Assembly (NCBI RefSeq): GCF_030388665.1
Contig: NZ_CP128846.1
Span: forward strand, 2,954,001-3,018,000
Reading direction: 5' to 3'
Length of the DNA stretch: 64,000 bases
Source of the DNA: Streptomyces flavofungini
GTDB lineage: Bacteria > Actinomycetota > Actinomycetes > Streptomycetales > Streptomycetaceae
Shown: positions 16,360-25,822 of the stretch, piece after piece
How the letters are laid out: each line of letters begins with the position of its first letter
Position numbering within the stretch: the first letter of the stretch is position 1
Program-made: the position numbers and the translations under genes
Notes under the pieces: generated by a model
Seen by the model: the letters and a program-made list of their open reading frames with translations, nothing else
Database searches by the model: none
What the model was told of the DNA's origin: nothing

Positions 16360-18339
16360 CTACTTCACGTGCACCCACTTCGCCTCCGAGGAGGCCCCCG
16401 CCGCGTCCGTCACGAACAGCATGTACCAGCCGGGCGGCACCAGGGCCGCGTCCTCGCGGGGCACGTCCACCGTCACCGAGCCCGGCCCCTTGGTCAGCCC
16501 GAGCGCGATCGAGCGCTGCTCCACGTCGGTGGTGTGCGTGACGGCGCTCGGCCGCATGAGCCGGGCCGAGACCAGCTTCTCCGGGTGCGCGGTGCGGAAG
16601 GTCGCACGGCCGTCGGCGGGCAGCACGCCGGGGCCCGCGCCGAGCACGGGCCGGTTCTTGCCGGACTTGTGCAGGGCCGGCGGCGTGAAGATCTCCATGC
16701 GCTGCTCGAAGTGGCCGAGCTTGGTGTTCTGCTCGTCGTCGAAGAGCGGGTCGGAGCCGAAGGTGGCGACCCGCCCGTCGGGCAGGAGCAGCGCCTCGGA
16801 GTGGTAGTTGCGGCCGACCTCGGGGTCGGCGGCGGGGCGGAAGGCGCCCCGGCCCCCGTTGCCCTTGGGGTCGTAGAACTGGGCCTTGAGGATGTTGCTC
16901 GCGCTGCGGCCGCGGTAGTCGGACGAGCCGTTGGTGGTGAACACCGAGTCGTCCGGCATCAGGACGCTGTTCAGGTAGCGCGTGCCCTGGGGCAGTTCGG
17001 GCCCGGTCCGGAAGGCGGGTTTGTCCTGCTTCAGGTCGATGACCGCGGTGCGCTTGGTGGACTTCTTGGACTCGCCGACCCCGCCGCCGCCGAGGATCAT
17101 CACCTTCTGGTCCTGGGCGGGCGGGAGCAGCACGGACGCCGACGTCTCGGTCTGGTCGAGGTCGGTGAGGCCGGGCACCTTCTCGAACTTGTTGGTCTTC
17201 AGGTCCCACAGGCCGGGCGCGCGGCCCTTCTTGGCGGGCCCGTAGCCGGCGTTGGAGGCGGGGTAGAAGAGCTTGCCGCCCTTGGTGAGGAACAGCGCCG
17301 GGTAGGTGGGGAAGTACCGCTTGGGGCCGTCGGTCCACTTCTTCGTCTTCGGGTCGTAGATCTCGTTGTCGCCGGGGTCGATGACGCCGACGTCGTCGAG
17401 CCCGGACACGGCGAGCACCCGGCCGTCCTCCAGGCCGACCAGGGTGGGGTACCAGCGGGCCTTGTCCATCGGCTCCACGGGGATGTACTTCTCCGCCACC
17501 GGGTCGAACTCGTAGGCGGCCCTGATGCCCTGGAAGTCCTGCTTGTCCATGGTGAGCTTCTCGGCGATGCCGTACGTGTTGTCGGCGTCCTTGCCGGTCA
17601 GGCCCTCGATCTCGTACTGCGCGGACTTCTCCGTGACCGCCGGGGCGCCCTTGCGGACGGCCTCCACGAAGACCCGGGCCTCGCTCGCGACGACCTTCGT
17701 CTTCCAGGGCTGCATCGCGCCGGACTTGGAGTAGGTGATCTCGAAGTCCCGCTTCGCCTTGGGGACCTTCACGTCGAACCGGCTGACGTACTCGACGCCG
17801 GACGGCGAGCGGAACTTGGTGCCCTTCTTCAGGACGACGGGCTTGTCCGGGTTCTCGTTCTTCACCCGCATGCCGCCGCCCGCCCGCTCCACCTCGCCGT
17901 CGAGGAGTTCGTAGCGCGCGGTGCCGCCCGCGACCAGGAGGCGGCCGTCGGGGAGCTGGGCGTGGCCCGAGCAGAAGAAGTCCTCGGGGGTCTCGATCTT
18001 CTTGAAGGTGTTCTTCTCCGGGTCCCACAGCACGGTGTCGAAGGACCCGGCGTCGAACTTCTCCTGCTCGTTCCCGGACCCGGCGACGATCAGGACCTTC
18101 CCGGTGTGCAGGAGGGCGGCGTGGATGGCGTTGGTGCGGAACTCCTCGGGAATGCCGACCTGCTGCCACGACCCGTACTTCTTCATGTAGCCGGGCCGGG
18201 AGATCTTGTACTCGTGGTACTTCTCCTCGGCGAAGGAGACCGCGGCGGGGGCGTTGAGGCCGATGAGCACGGCGCCCGCGCCCACGCCGAAGACGATCTT
18301 CTTGGTGCGCTGGGAGAACTCGGGGGGCCGAAAGGACAT
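16360..18339 (-). CDS. glxA: Copper radical oxidase GlxA (galactose-oxidase fold)
   Basis: A 659-residue protein with an N-terminal signal anchor (about 14-36), a seven-bladed Kelch propeller and a C-terminal Ig-like DUF1929 domain. Active-site features of the galactose-oxidase family are present: Cys123 in FFCSGH and Tyr297 in RWYPT for the Cys-Tyr cofactor, the Tyr-His pair in NYHSEALLLPDG, and His in VTHTTDVEQ. GlxA acts at the hyphal tip with CslA to deposit a glycan needed for development. It starts four bases after cslA, with GGAGG inside the end of cslA, so the two are co-translated. Confidence 0.9.
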   Translation of the reverse strand: MSFRPPEFSQRTKKIVFGVGAGAVLIGLNAPAAVSFAEEKYHEYKISRPGYMKKYGSWQQVGIPEEFRTNAIHAALLHTGKVLIVAGSGNEQEKFDAGSFDTVLWDPEKNTFKKIETPEDFFCSGHAQLPDGRLLVAGGTARYELLDGEVERAGGGMRVKNENPDKPVVLKKGTKFRSPSGVEYVSRFDVKVPKAKRDFEITYSKSGAMQPWKTKVVASEARVFVEAVRKGAPAVTEKSAQYEIEGLTGKDADNTYGIAEKLTMDKQDFQGIRAAYEFDPVAEKYIPVEPMDKARWYPTLVGLEDGRVLAVSGLDDVGVIDPGDNEIYDPKTKKWTDGPKRYFPTYPALFLTKGGKLFYPASNAGYGPAKKGRAPGLWDLKTNKFEKVPGLTDLDQTETSASVLLPPAQDQKVMILGGGGVGESKKSTKRTAVIDLKQDKPAFRTGPELPQGTRYLNSVLMPDDSVFTTNGSSDYRGRSASNILKAQFYDPKGNGGRGAFRPAADPEVGRNYHSEALLLPDGRVATFGSDPLFDDEQNTKLGHFEQRMEIFTPPALHKSGKNRPVLGAGPGVLPADGRATFRTAHPEKLVSARLMRPSAVTHTTDVEQRSIALGLTKGPGSVTVDVPREDAALVPPGWYMLFVTDAAGASSEAKWVHVK

Positions 18340-18343
18340 GGCG

Positions 18344-20170
18344 TCAGTTACCTCCAGTCGTCGTGCCGGTGGCGAAGGCGGGCTCCGGCTCGCCGTCGGC
18401 GTCCGCGCCGCTGTTCTGCCGCTGCCGGGCCGTGGCGGCCTTGCGGGCCCGCTGCTCGCGCACCGCGGTGACGGACCAGACCGCGACCGGCGCCAGCGAG
18501 ATGACCATGGCGAGCACCGCCCAGGTACGCATCGCGACGTGGGTGTGGTCGAGCACGAACGACGCGACGAGCGAACTGGCGAGCACCACCGCCCAGAACA
18601 GATGGATGCGGAAGGTCAGCAGCCGGTCGGGGGTGGCCCCGCTGCCCTTGGGGGTGACGACGAAGCGGCACGGGCGGCGCAGCACGGCGGCGCCGAGCGA
18701 CTTGGCGTAGATGGGCGCGGACAGCGCGGACATCGCCATCCCGGCGAGCCCGCCGGAGCCCTCGGGTTCGTGCGGCGAGACGTTGTGGCGCCGGTTCCAC
18801 AGGTACAGCCCGATCTGCAGGGCGGCGGCGTCGCCGTAGAGCATCAGCCACACGGAGGCGGCGACCTGGGTGCCGGAGGCCCCGAACCACAGGAACAGCA
18901 CGCAGCTGAGGATGCCGAGCAGCCAGTTGACGGCCGTCATCGGGTAGTAGACGAGCATCAGCGTGTACGAGAACAGCCGCCCGGGCGGCATCGTGAACGG
19001 TGCCTTCCAGTACTGCTTGATCAGCGTCTCGTACGTGCCGCGCGACCAGCGGAGCTGCTGGGTGAAGAAGTCCGTCCAGGAGGCCGGGCCCTCGCCCACG
19101 GCGAGCACGTCCGGGGTGTACACCGAGCGCCAGTACCTGCCGGTGCCCGGGTTCTTGTGCCGGTGCAGCTCGAAGCCGGTGGCCATGTCCTCGGTGATCG
19201 AGTCGTGGAGGCCGCCGACCTGGCGCAGGGCGGCGATGCGCACGACGTTGTTGGTGCCGACGAACATGGGCGCCCGGTAGCAGTTGCCCGCCCGCTGGAT
19301 CAGGGCGTGGAAGAGGAACTGCTGGGACTCGGCGGCCTTGGTGACGGGTGAGACGTAGTTCCCGTACACCTGCGGGCCCACGACGAACGCCACGTCCGGG
19401 TCGCGGAAGAACCCCATCATCCGCTCCAGGAAGTTCGGCATCGGCACGTGGTCGGTGTCCACGGAGGCGAAGAAGTCGTAGTCGCCGCCGTGCATGGCGA
19501 GCCAGGCGTTGTAGTTGCCGTGCTTGGTACGGGTCTTGTGGGGGCCCTTCGCGCGGTTCCACTCCGGGACGCCGAGGCGGGTGAAGTGGCGTACGCCCAG
19601 TTCCTCGCAGAGCGCCTTGGCCTGGTCGTCGTCGCCCTCGTCGAGCAGCCAGACGTCGAGGGGGCCGGTGTGGTGTATCCGCACGGCGCCCTCCAGCGTG
19701 GCGCGGACCATCGCGATCGGTTCCTTGCCCGGTACGTACGTCGTGAGGAAGGCGACGCGGGTGCCCTCCTCGGGCACGACCGGGACGGGGTCGCGGGCGA
19801 CCATCGTGGCGTGGGCGATGGACACCACGTTGACCAGCATGAACAGCTCGATCAGGCCGATCGCGACGAGCATCGTCACATCCAGGCCGACCAGCCAGCG
19901 GTCGCCGCCCTCACGTTCCGTCCAGTGGGTGGGCCAGACGAGGTACACGAGCAGGGCGCCGGTCAGGAGGGGGGCCAGCGTCATCAGCAGGAGGGCGCGT
20001 ATTCGGTGGGGCTCGCGGGCGAGGAGCGGCCGGTACTGCACCCGGTAGTCGGCGTGGCCGGTGCCGGTGTCCGTGCCGCCCTCCGGCTCGGTGAGCGGCC
20101 CGGCGAGCCGGCTGTGGGTGTCGTAGTCGTAGCCCTCCGGCCGCACAGTGCCCTCCAGGTGATCGAACAA
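18344..20170 (-). CDS. cslA: Cellulose synthase-like glycosyltransferase CslA (GT2)
   Basis: A 608-residue membrane enzyme. Two N-terminal helices precede a GT2 domain with FASVDTDHVP (DxD), the catalytic ITED and the QQLRWSRG motif (Q-x2-RW), followed by several C-terminal helices. There is no PilZ domain, so cyclic-di-GMP activation in the proteobacterial manner is not indicated. CslA makes a beta-glucan at hyphal tips in streptomycetes. I take the TTG at 20170, which has GAGGG eight bases upstream; a GTG eight codons in is possible. First gene of the cslA-glxA operon. Confidence 0.88.
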   Translation of the reverse strand: MFDHLEGTVRPEGYDYDTHSRLAGPLTEPEGGTDTGTGHADYRVQYRPLLAREPHRIRALLLMTLAPLLTGALLVYLVWPTHWTEREGGDRWLVGLDVTMLVAIGLIELFMLVNVVSIAHATMVARDPVPVVPEEGTRVAFLTTYVPGKEPIAMVRATLEGAVRIHHTGPLDVWLLDEGDDDQAKALCEELGVRHFTRLGVPEWNRAKGPHKTRTKHGNYNAWLAMHGGDYDFFASVDTDHVPMPNFLERMMGFFRDPDVAFVVGPQVYGNYVSPVTKAAESQQFLFHALIQRAGNCYRAPMFVGTNNVVRIAALRQVGGLHDSITEDMATGFELHRHKNPGTGRYWRSVYTPDVLAVGEGPASWTDFFTQQLRWSRGTYETLIKQYWKAPFTMPPGRLFSYTLMLVYYPMTAVNWLLGILSCVLFLWFGASGTQVAASVWLMLYGDAAALQIGLYLWNRRHNVSPHEPEGSGGLAGMAMSALSAPIYAKSLGAAVLRRPCRFVVTPKGSGATPDRLLTFRIHLFWAVVLASSLVASFVLDHTHVAMRTWAVLAMVISLAPVAVWSVTAVREQRARKAATARQRQNSGADADGEPEPAFATGTTTGGN

Positions 20171-20479
20171 GCCGATACCCTCACAAAAGTGGAGATTCCT
20201 TGGCGTGTCGAACCGGACGCGTCCGTGCGAGCGGTTTTACCCTGCGGCTCGCTTCAGGACGGGGCTCGCCCCGGGCCCCTTGCCCGCGTCCCCGGTGGCC
20301 CCCGGCCCGCTCCGCGGCGGGGATCTCCCACCCGCCCACCCGTTTCCACCCGACCGCAGCCCTCGGGCCGCCTGTGCCGCTCGGGGTCGTTCGGCGTCAG
20401 CGGGTCGGCTGTGGGCGGCGGGGCCGCCAGGGGCGAGGGTGGGCACAGCCCCGGGCCGGCGGAGCCATGACCGTGCGGG
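20171..20479. other. 309-bp region upstream of cslA
   Basis: It lies between the cslA start and the stop of a TetR gene, both leftward. It must hold the cslA promoter. I see a perfect 12-bp palindrome CGGACGCGTCCG at 20214-20225, about 45 bp before the start, and no credible gene. Confidence 0.6.
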
Positions 20480-21124
20480 TCAGGGACGCGTCGCTCGGCG
20501 CAGGCGGTGGCGGACCGCTCGTTGGGCCACGGGACCCAGGTCGTCCAGGGCCGCGGCCACCGCGCCCAGCTGCTCCAGGGCGTCCAGAGCCCGCGACGCC
20601 CCGTCCCGGTCGACGCCTTCGTACAGTTCGATGCCGACGAACGAGGCCGCGACGGCCCGCGCGAGGCCGACGGGGTCGGCGAACTCGCCGAGCGGGGTCG
20701 AGGCGAGGACCCGCACGAGGACCTTCTCGACCTCGGCGACCCACAGGGAGAGCCCCGCGGAGGTCGCGGCGGCGAGCCGAGGCTGCGTCTGCGCCCCGGC
20801 GAGCAGTTGGGCGAGCACCGCCACGTGCCCCGCGTCCCGCTCCTCCTCGTGCATCTCCCGCCCGAAGGCGAGGAGTTCGGTGAGGGAGGAGATCGCGGCG
20901 AGCCGCTCCCGGTAGCGGCCGACCCGCTGCTCCGTCGCGTACCGGCACGCCTCGGAGAGCAGGTCGTCGACCGAGCCGAAGTGGTAGAAGACGAGCGCCT
21001 GGTTCACCCCGGCGGCAGCCGCCACGCTCCGCGCCGACGTCTTGGCGATCCCCTGCTCGGTGAGCGTCCGCACGGCCCCTTCGAGGAGCTTCTCCCGCGT
21101 CCCGGGCCCCGCCTGCGGACTCAC
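20480..21124 (-). CDS. TetR-family regulator, last gene of a three-gene operon
   Basis: A 214-residue regulator with the helix-turn-helix at about 22-65 (TSARSVAAAAGVNQALVFYH). GTG start at 21124 in a GTGA overlap with the DUF4166 gene, with GAGGAGG upstream. As third gene of a coupled operon headed by an SRPBCC protein, it probably represses its own operon through the paired palindromes at 22596-22613 and 22640-22657. A gene reading on to 21172 would overlap the upstream gene and is not supported. Confidence 0.86.
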   Translation of the reverse strand: MSPQAGPGTREKLLEGAVRTLTEQGIAKTSARSVAAAAGVNQALVFYHFGSVDDLLSEACRYATEQRVGRYRERLAAISSLTELLAFGREMHEEERDAGHVAVLAQLLAGAQTQPRLAAATSAGLSLWVAEVEKVLVRVLASTPLGEFADPVGLARAVAASFVGIELYEGVDRDGASRALDALEQLGAVAAALDDLGPVAQRAVRHRLRRATRP

Positions 21125-21801
21125 GCGCGCACCTCCTCGCGCACGGGCCGCAGACCGCGCCGCACCCCGCACTCCCGCACGTCGCGGTACGTCGCCGCGA
21201 ACGACCCCTCGTACCCGAAGAGCGGCCCGAAGTACCGGTTCACCACCCGCACGCGGATCCGGAAGCGCCCGGACCGGTCGTCGTACGACTCGCGCACCTC
21301 CGCGTCCGCCCCGATCAGGCCCGGAACCCGCACGTCCACCGGCCCCTCCCGGAACCGGTGCGTCCCGGACCGGATGACGAGCGACCCGTCGGCCGCGGCC
21401 GCGAAGTGCAGATCGCTCGCGAGGTGCTGATGGGTGCCCAGGTAGTCGAGCACGCGGTCGCCCCGGGGGCCGAGGACCATCTGGGCGTCGAAGCGCCGGG
21501 CCCGCCCGGGCAGTTGGAAGGTGCGCACGAAGGTCACCGTCTCACGGCCGAAGGAGTCGGCGTACGGCACGTTCTCGATGGTGAAGGGGACGTTACGGCC
21601 CGCGCGCGGGACGAGGATGTTGCGGGTGCCGCCGACCGCGAGGAACGGCTTCACGAAGCTGCCGCCGTGCCAGATCCGGTCCATGACGCCTTGCCCGAAG
21701 CACGCCTCGCCGCTGTCGAGCCCTACGGAGAAGCGCCGTTGGAGCGCCGGGTGCAGCCGCTCGAAGTCGGCGCCCATCGCGGTGCGGAAGATCGACGTCA
21801 T
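21121..21801 (-). CDS. DUF4166 domain protein
   Basis: A 226-residue protein with the DUF4166 pattern: MGADFERLHPALQRRFS at the start, GRNVPFTIENV in the middle, and the C-terminal VNRYFGPLFGYEGSF. The family has no known reaction and is often next to lipid-type SRPBCC proteins. Here it overlaps both neighbours by four bases (ATGA at 21798-21801, GTGA at 21121-21124), so the three products are made together. It is probably a soluble protein with a lipocalin-like beta fold; that is inference. Confidence 0.82.
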   Translation of the reverse strand: MTSIFRTAMGADFERLHPALQRRFSVGLDSGEACFGQGVMDRIWHGGSFVKPFLAVGGTRNILVPRAGRNVPFTIENVPYADSFGRETVTFVRTFQLPGRARRFDAQMVLGPRGDRVLDYLGTHQHLASDLHFAAAADGSLVIRSGTHRFREGPVDVRVPGLIGADAEVRESYDDRSGRFRIRVRVVNRYFGPLFGYEGSFAATYRDVRECGVRRGLRPVREEVRA

Positions 21802-22571
21802 GCGTGCGGCTCCTCGGAGTCGGCCGGGTGGTGGTCGGTGGGTACGGCGAGCCGGTCGAGCACGCGCGGGGCGCGCACCGGCACGGGGGGCGTGCGCAGG
21901 CAGCGCCGCGCCGCCGGAGTCGTCGGCAGCGGCGGTACGAGGCATGCGAGGACGGTGGCGCCGAGCGCGGCCATCAGTGCGAGCAGCGCCCCGGACGCCG
22001 GTTCTGCGAGAAGTCCGGCCGCCACGACCACCAGAGCGCGGACGACGGCCTCGCAGAGGCCGTGCGCGAGCCCCCGCCGAGGGCTGATCCCGCGCTCCAG
22101 CCACAGCCGCAGCCGGTCGAAGGACCAGGCCGTCGCCCAGCCCATGAGGGGTCGCAGCAGGAGGCGGTCGGCGAGCGCTCCCCACCGCCCCCAGCGCGGC
22201 CGGTAGTCGTAGCCGGTGAGGAAGCGGACGCCGTCGCCGGTCGGCACGTAGCGCCAGTAGCCGCTGCCCTCGGCGAGGAGGGAGAGCGGGTGCGGCGAGG
22301 CGAACCGGAGCGCCGAGGTCCTGGTTCCGTCGGGCCTGCGCTTCTCGCCCGCGCTGACGCCGGTCCCGGCGATGGTGAGGAAGGGCAGGACACGCGTCGC
22401 GTACCGGAAGCGCCGCGGCTCGTCGGGGGCGGCGGGCAGGTAGTCGATCTCCGTGAAGCGCAGGTCCCAGCGCTGGTGGGCCGCGGGCTCCTGCGTGCGC
22501 TCCCACAGCGCGTCGAGGTCGGCGCGGATGAGCGCCTCGACGTACAGACTCGGCGGACTCCCGCGCCCCAT
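21798..22571 (-). CDS. SRPBCC-fold protein with C-terminal membrane segment
   Basis: A 257-residue protein. Residues 1-150 fit the START/SRPBCC hydrophobic-ligand fold (SLYVEALIRADLDALWERT, then WDLRFTEIDYLP). A hydrophobic stretch near 190-215 suggests membrane attachment. ATG at 22571; the longer frame to 22628 would run into the operator and is less likely. First gene of the SRPBCC-DUF4166-TetR operon, controlled by two matching palindromes directly upstream. Role unknown; lipid or polyketide-like ligands are typical of the fold. Confidence 0.75.
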   Translation of the reverse strand: MGRGSPPSLYVEALIRADLDALWERTQEPAAHQRWDLRFTEIDYLPAAPDEPRRFRYATRVLPFLTIAGTGVSAGEKRRPDGTRTSALRFASPHPLSLLAEGSGYWRYVPTGDGVRFLTGYDYRPRWGRWGALADRLLLRPLMGWATAWSFDRLRLWLERGISPRRGLAHGLCEAVVRALVVVAAGLLAEPASGALLALMAALGATVLACLVPPLPTTPAARRCLRTPPVPVRAPRVLDRLAVPTDHHPADSEEPHA

Positions 22572-22595
22572 GGCAAACCCCCAGGCGGACCGGTG

Positions 22596-22657
22596 TTTGA
22601 GCGACTGCTCAAATCGTGTGGGCCGCAATCTACAGCGGGTTTGAGCAGTCGCTCAAG
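22596..22657. promoter_or_regulatory. Paired TetR-type operators TTTGAGC-N4-GCTCAAA
   Basis: Two near-identical 18-bp palindromes, at 22596-22613 (perfect 7-bp arms) and 22640-22657 (one end mismatch), lie 44 bp centre to centre, four helical turns. They sit just before the SRPBCC start and are the obvious binding sites for the TetR protein of the same operon. Confidence 0.75.
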
Positions 22658-22755
22658 TCCGGGTTCGCGCCCTCTCGCTCGTGGGGCATCGCTCTCCTAC
22701 GAGGGCGACACCTGCACGCCGGGCCCCACGGGGCGCCCGTCCGTGGGCATGCGAA

Positions 22756-22785
22756 AGCCCCCGCCGGGGATTCCCGGCGGGGGCT
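22756..22785 (-). terminator. Terminator with 13-bp perfect stem
   Basis: AGCCCCCGCCGGG-GATT-CCCGGCGGGGGCT lies about 40 bases past the stop of the leftward thiamine-binding gene. Confidence 0.75.
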
Positions 22786-22823
22786 CGGGCCGTGCGTGGC
22801 AGAGGTGCCGAACAGGGCGGCGG

Positions 22824-23117
22824 TCAGACGGACAGGTGGCGCTCCACCGTCTCGACCTTGGAGGTCATCCCGTCCGTCACGCCCGGGCGGATGTCGGCCT
22901 TGAGGACGACGGAGACGCGCGGCGCCCGCTCCTCGACGGCGGCGACGGCGCGCTTGACGACGTCCATCACCTCGTCCCACTCGCCCTCGACGGAGGTGAA
23001 CATCGCGTCGGTGCGGTTGGGCAGCCCGGACTCGCGGACCACGCGGACGGCGTCGGCGACGTACTCGCCCACGTCCTCACCGACGCCGAGCGGCGTCACG
23101 GAGAAGGCGACGATCAT
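22824..23117 (-). CDS. MTH1187/YkoF-type thiamine-binding protein
   Basis: A 97-residue protein of the MTH1187 (DUF77) family: [20 protein letters not shown] at the start and [13 protein letters not shown] near the end, with a ferredoxin-like fold and tetramer formation in known members. The family binds thiamine or its pyrimidine part. The ATG overlaps the DUF3817 stop by ATGA (23114-23117), so the two are coupled. Confidence 0.85.
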   Translation of the reverse strand: MIVAFSVTPLGVGEDVGEYVADAVRVVRESGLPNRTDAMFTSVEGEWDEVMDVVKRAVAAVEERAPRVSVVLKADIRPGVTDGMTSKVETVERHLSV

Positions 23118-23458
23118 GCGTTCACGACCCCTTCGCGGCGGGCGCGCGAGGCGATGACCGCGGCCTCGGCCTCGCGCTTCAGCTTGCGGTCGGCGAAGAA
23201 GCCGCCGGCGGGCAGCACGGAGAGGACGAAGTAGAGGATGCCCGTCTTGGCGTCCCACTTCGTGCGGTTCCAGGCGTCGAGCCAGAACAGGACGTACAGG
23301 ACGAACAGCAGGCCGTGGATCATCCCCATCGCCGGGACGGCGTTGAAGTCCGTGGTCCGCTTCAGCACCGAGCAGACGATGAGCAGCAGGAAGGACACGG
23401 CCTCGGGGATGGAGACCAGGCGGAGGCGGCGGAGTGCGGAGGCGGTCTTGATGTCCAC
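23114..23458 (-). CDS. DUF3817 integral membrane protein (second copy)
   Basis: A 114-residue membrane protein with three hydrophobic helices and the family residues [20 protein letters not shown] and [13 protein letters not shown] start with GAAGG upstream. Same family as the protein at 10744-11076, though clearly diverged. Coupling to a thiamine-binding protein is suggestive but the family has no known function. Confidence 0.85.
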   Translation of the reverse strand: MDIKTASALRRLRLVSIPEAVSFLLLIVCSVLKRTTDFNAVPAMGMIHGLLFVLYVLFWLDAWNRTKWDAKTGILYFVLSVLPAGGFFADRKLKREAEAAVIASRARREGVVNA

Positions 23459-23612
23459 GGGTCACCTTCGGGGCGGGGGCGGCGTCGATCTTGTGAACGG
23501 ATGCACAAGCGCCCCCCATTGTGGCATCAGGGACTCCTCGGGGAGTTTCCGGGGTGCGGTCAGGGTCGGTGACCCTGTCGCCGGGCACCGCGCTGCGGAT
23601 ACCTTCGCCTTC

Positions 23613-24251
23613 GTGGCTACGTTCCGATTGCAGGGCAGCAGAGTGCTCGCCGTCGACATGACAGGCGACGCCGTCAAGGCAAAGAACGGCTCGATGGTCG
23701 CCTACGACGGCACGATGACCTTCAAGAAGCTGACGGGGGGCGGTGAGGGCATCCGCGGCATGGTCACGCGGCGCCTCACCAATGAGCAGATGACGGTGAT
23801 GGAGGTGAAGGGGCACGGCACGTGCTGGTTCGCCGACCACGCGACGGAGATCAGCCTGGTCGGGCTCCAGGGCGACAAGCTCTACGTGGAGTCGAGCAAT
23901 CTCCTGTGCACCGAGGCGAGCCTGCGCACGGGCACGACGTTCACGGGCCTGCGCGGCGCGACCCAGGGCAACGGCGTCTTCACCACCACGGTCGAGGGCA
24001 CGGGCCAGGCGGCCCTGATCTCGGACGGCCCCGCGGTGATCCTGCGCGTCACGAAGCAGTACCCCCTCCACGTGGACCCGGGGGCGTATGTGGCGCACCA
24101 GGGCAATCTCAAGCAGAGCTTCCAGTCGGGCGTCACCTTCCGCACGTTCATGGGAGAGGGCGGCGGCGAGGCCTTCCAGATCCGCTTCGAGGGCGAGGGC
24201 CTCGTCTACGTCCAGGCCAGTGAGCGCAACACGATCGCGGGAGACGTGTGA
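23613..24251 (+). CDS. AIM24 family protein, first of three
   Basis: 212 residues from the GTG at 23613, starting [25 protein letters not shown] (23600-23605) stands seven bases before the start and no ribosome site is visible, so a leaderless mRNA is likely. The body is the AIM24 (TRAP-like) beta fold: [42 protein letters not shown] and a closing GLVYVQAS. The family is named for a yeast mitochondrial protein; its bacterial role is unknown. Followed one base later by a second AIM24 gene. Confidence 0.87.
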   Translation: MATFRLQGSRVLAVDMTGDAVKAKNGSMVAYDGTMTFKKLTGGGEGIRGMVTRRLTNEQMTVMEVKGHGTCWFADHATEISLVGLQGDKLYVESSNLLCTEASLRTGTTFTGLRGATQGNGVFTTTVEGTGQAALISDGPAVILRVTKQYPLHVDPGAYVAHQGNLKQSFQSGVTFRTFMGEGGGEAFQIRFEGEGLVYVQASERNTIAGDV

Positions 24252-24252
24252 C

Positions 24253-24903
24253 ATGCCGTTCCGTGAGGTCAACGCGAAGATGGTCGAGGCGACCGTCCAG
24301 CCGGGCACCAAGATGTTCAGCCAGCGCGGCGCCATGCTCGCCTACAAGGGCGACGTCTCCTTCACACCCAACGTGACCGGCGGTCAGGGCGGTCTGATGT
24401 CCATGATCGGCCGCAGGCTCGCCAACGAGTCGGTCCCGCTGATGACGGTGGAGGGCAACGGCACGGTCATGTTCGGGCACGGCGGCCACCATGTGCACGT
24501 GATCAGCCTGACCGGCGACACGATGTACGTGGAGGCGGACCGCCTGCTGGCCTTCGACGGCACCCTCCAGCAGGGCACGATGTTCCTCGGCTCGCAGGGC
24601 GGCGTCCTCGGCATGGTGCGCGGCCAGGTCTCGGGTCAGGGTCTGTTCACGACGACCCTCAAGGGGCACGGGGCGGTGGCCGTGATGGCGCACGGCGGCG
24701 TGGTGGAGCTGCCGATCACCCCCCAGCGCCCGGTGCACGTCGACCCCCAGTCGTACGTGGCGCACCACGGCGACGTGCGCAACAAACTGTCCACCGCGCT
24801 CAGCTGGCGCGACATGGTGGGGCGCGGCTCGGGCGAGGGCTTCCAGCTCGAGCTCAGCGGCAACGGCGTGGTGTACGTCCAGGCATCGGAGGAGAAGCTG
24901 TGA
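24253..24903 (+). CDS. AIM24 family protein, second of three
   Basis: 216 residues, paralogous to the preceding protein with the same landmarks in the same order: [43 protein letters not shown] and [13 protein letters not shown]. One base separates it from the first gene and its TGA overlaps the GTG of the third, so all three are translated together. Confidence 0.87.
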   Translation: MPFREVNAKMVEATVQPGTKMFSQRGAMLAYKGDVSFTPNVTGGQGGLMSMIGRRLANESVPLMTVEGNGTVMFGHGGHHVHVISLTGDTMYVEADRLLAFDGTLQQGTMFLGSQGGVLGMVRGQVSGQGLFTTTLKGHGAVAVMAHGGVVELPITPQRPVHVDPQSYVAHHGDVRNKLSTALSWRDMVGRGSGEGFQLELSGNGVVYVQASEEKL

Positions 24904-25718
24904 GCACCCCCGCGATCTTCGACCCGATGACGCTGCCGAGCGACGACAACGTCAACGCCTACACCTTCTGCGTGGAGCTGGCGGGCAGCCAGTGGTTCCT
25001 GCAGAAGGGCAAGATGATCGCCTACTACGGGCGCATCGACTTCAACGGCATCGGACACGGCCGCCTCGACCGCCTCGTGCGGACGTCCTTCCACTCGCCG
25101 CTGCACGCGAGCGACTGGGTGGTGGCCGAGGGCGAGGGCAAGATGCTGCTCGCCGACCGCGCCTTCGACGTGAACTCCTACGACCTTCAGGACGGCAACC
25201 TCACCATCCGCGCGGGCAACCTCCTCGCTTTTCAGCCAACTCTCGCGCTGAAGCAGTCCATCGTCCCCGGTTTCCTGACCCTCATCGGGACCGGCAAGTT
25301 CGTGGCGGTGTCGAGCGGTCCCGTGGTGTTCATGGAGCCGCCGATCCGGGTCGACCCGCAGGCGCTCGTCGGCTGGGCGGACTGCCCCTCGCCCTGCCAT
25401 CACTACGACCACCAGTACATGACCGGCGTGATCGGCGGCCTGCGGGCGCTCACCGGGATCGGCGGCGCCTCCGGGGAGGAGCACCAGTTCGAGTTCGTGG
25501 GCGCGGGCACGGTGCTGCTGCAGTCCTCGGAGGCGCTGATGGCTCAGACGGCGACGGGTGCGGTGCCGCACCAGGACGGGGTGCCGGGCGGAGGAAGCGG
25601 CCAGGGCGCCCCGGGCTCATCGGGACAGCGGGGGCAACATGGCCAACGTGGACAGCAGCCGCAGGGACCGCGCCTTCCCGGACAACTAGGGGACCTCCAG
25701 CGTCGCTTCGGCCTGTGA
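24900..25718 (+). CDS. AIM24 family protein, third of three, with Gly/Gln tail
   Basis: 272 residues from a GTG overlapping the previous stop. The AIM24 core is recognisable (GKMIAYYGRIDFNG, LTIRAGNLLAF, IRVDPQALVGW, AGTVLLQSSEAL) but more diverged. It has extra CPSPCHHYDHQY, a Cys/His cluster absent from the other two, and a disordered Gly/Gln/Pro-rich tail (about 225-265). Likely a subunit of a hetero-oligomer with the other two. Confidence 0.85.
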   Translation: MSTPAIFDPMTLPSDDNVNAYTFCVELAGSQWFLQKGKMIAYYGRIDFNGIGHGRLDRLVRTSFHSPLHASDWVVAEGEGKMLLADRAFDVNSYDLQDGNLTIRAGNLLAFQPTLALKQSIVPGFLTLIGTGKFVAVSSGPVVFMEPPIRVDPQALVGWADCPSPCHHYDHQYMTGVIGGLRALTGIGGASGEEHQFEFVGAGTVLLQSSEALMAQTATGAVPHQDGVPGGGSGQGAPGSSGQRGQHGQRGQQPQGPRLPGQLGDLQRRFGL

Positions 25719-25822
25719 GCGGTAGTCTGCGGAGTGTGACGGCGAACGTCTGTACCCCTCGAAATCCGAGGGGTGCGAGGCGTGTCACACCCCGACACTC
25801 GTTCACCATTCAACTTCTTAGG

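Noticed and set aside
20200..20915. Plus-strand frames upstream of and over the TetR gene at 20480
   Set aside because: Arg/Pro-rich translations typical of wrong-frame GC-rich DNA; no ribosome site fits them.
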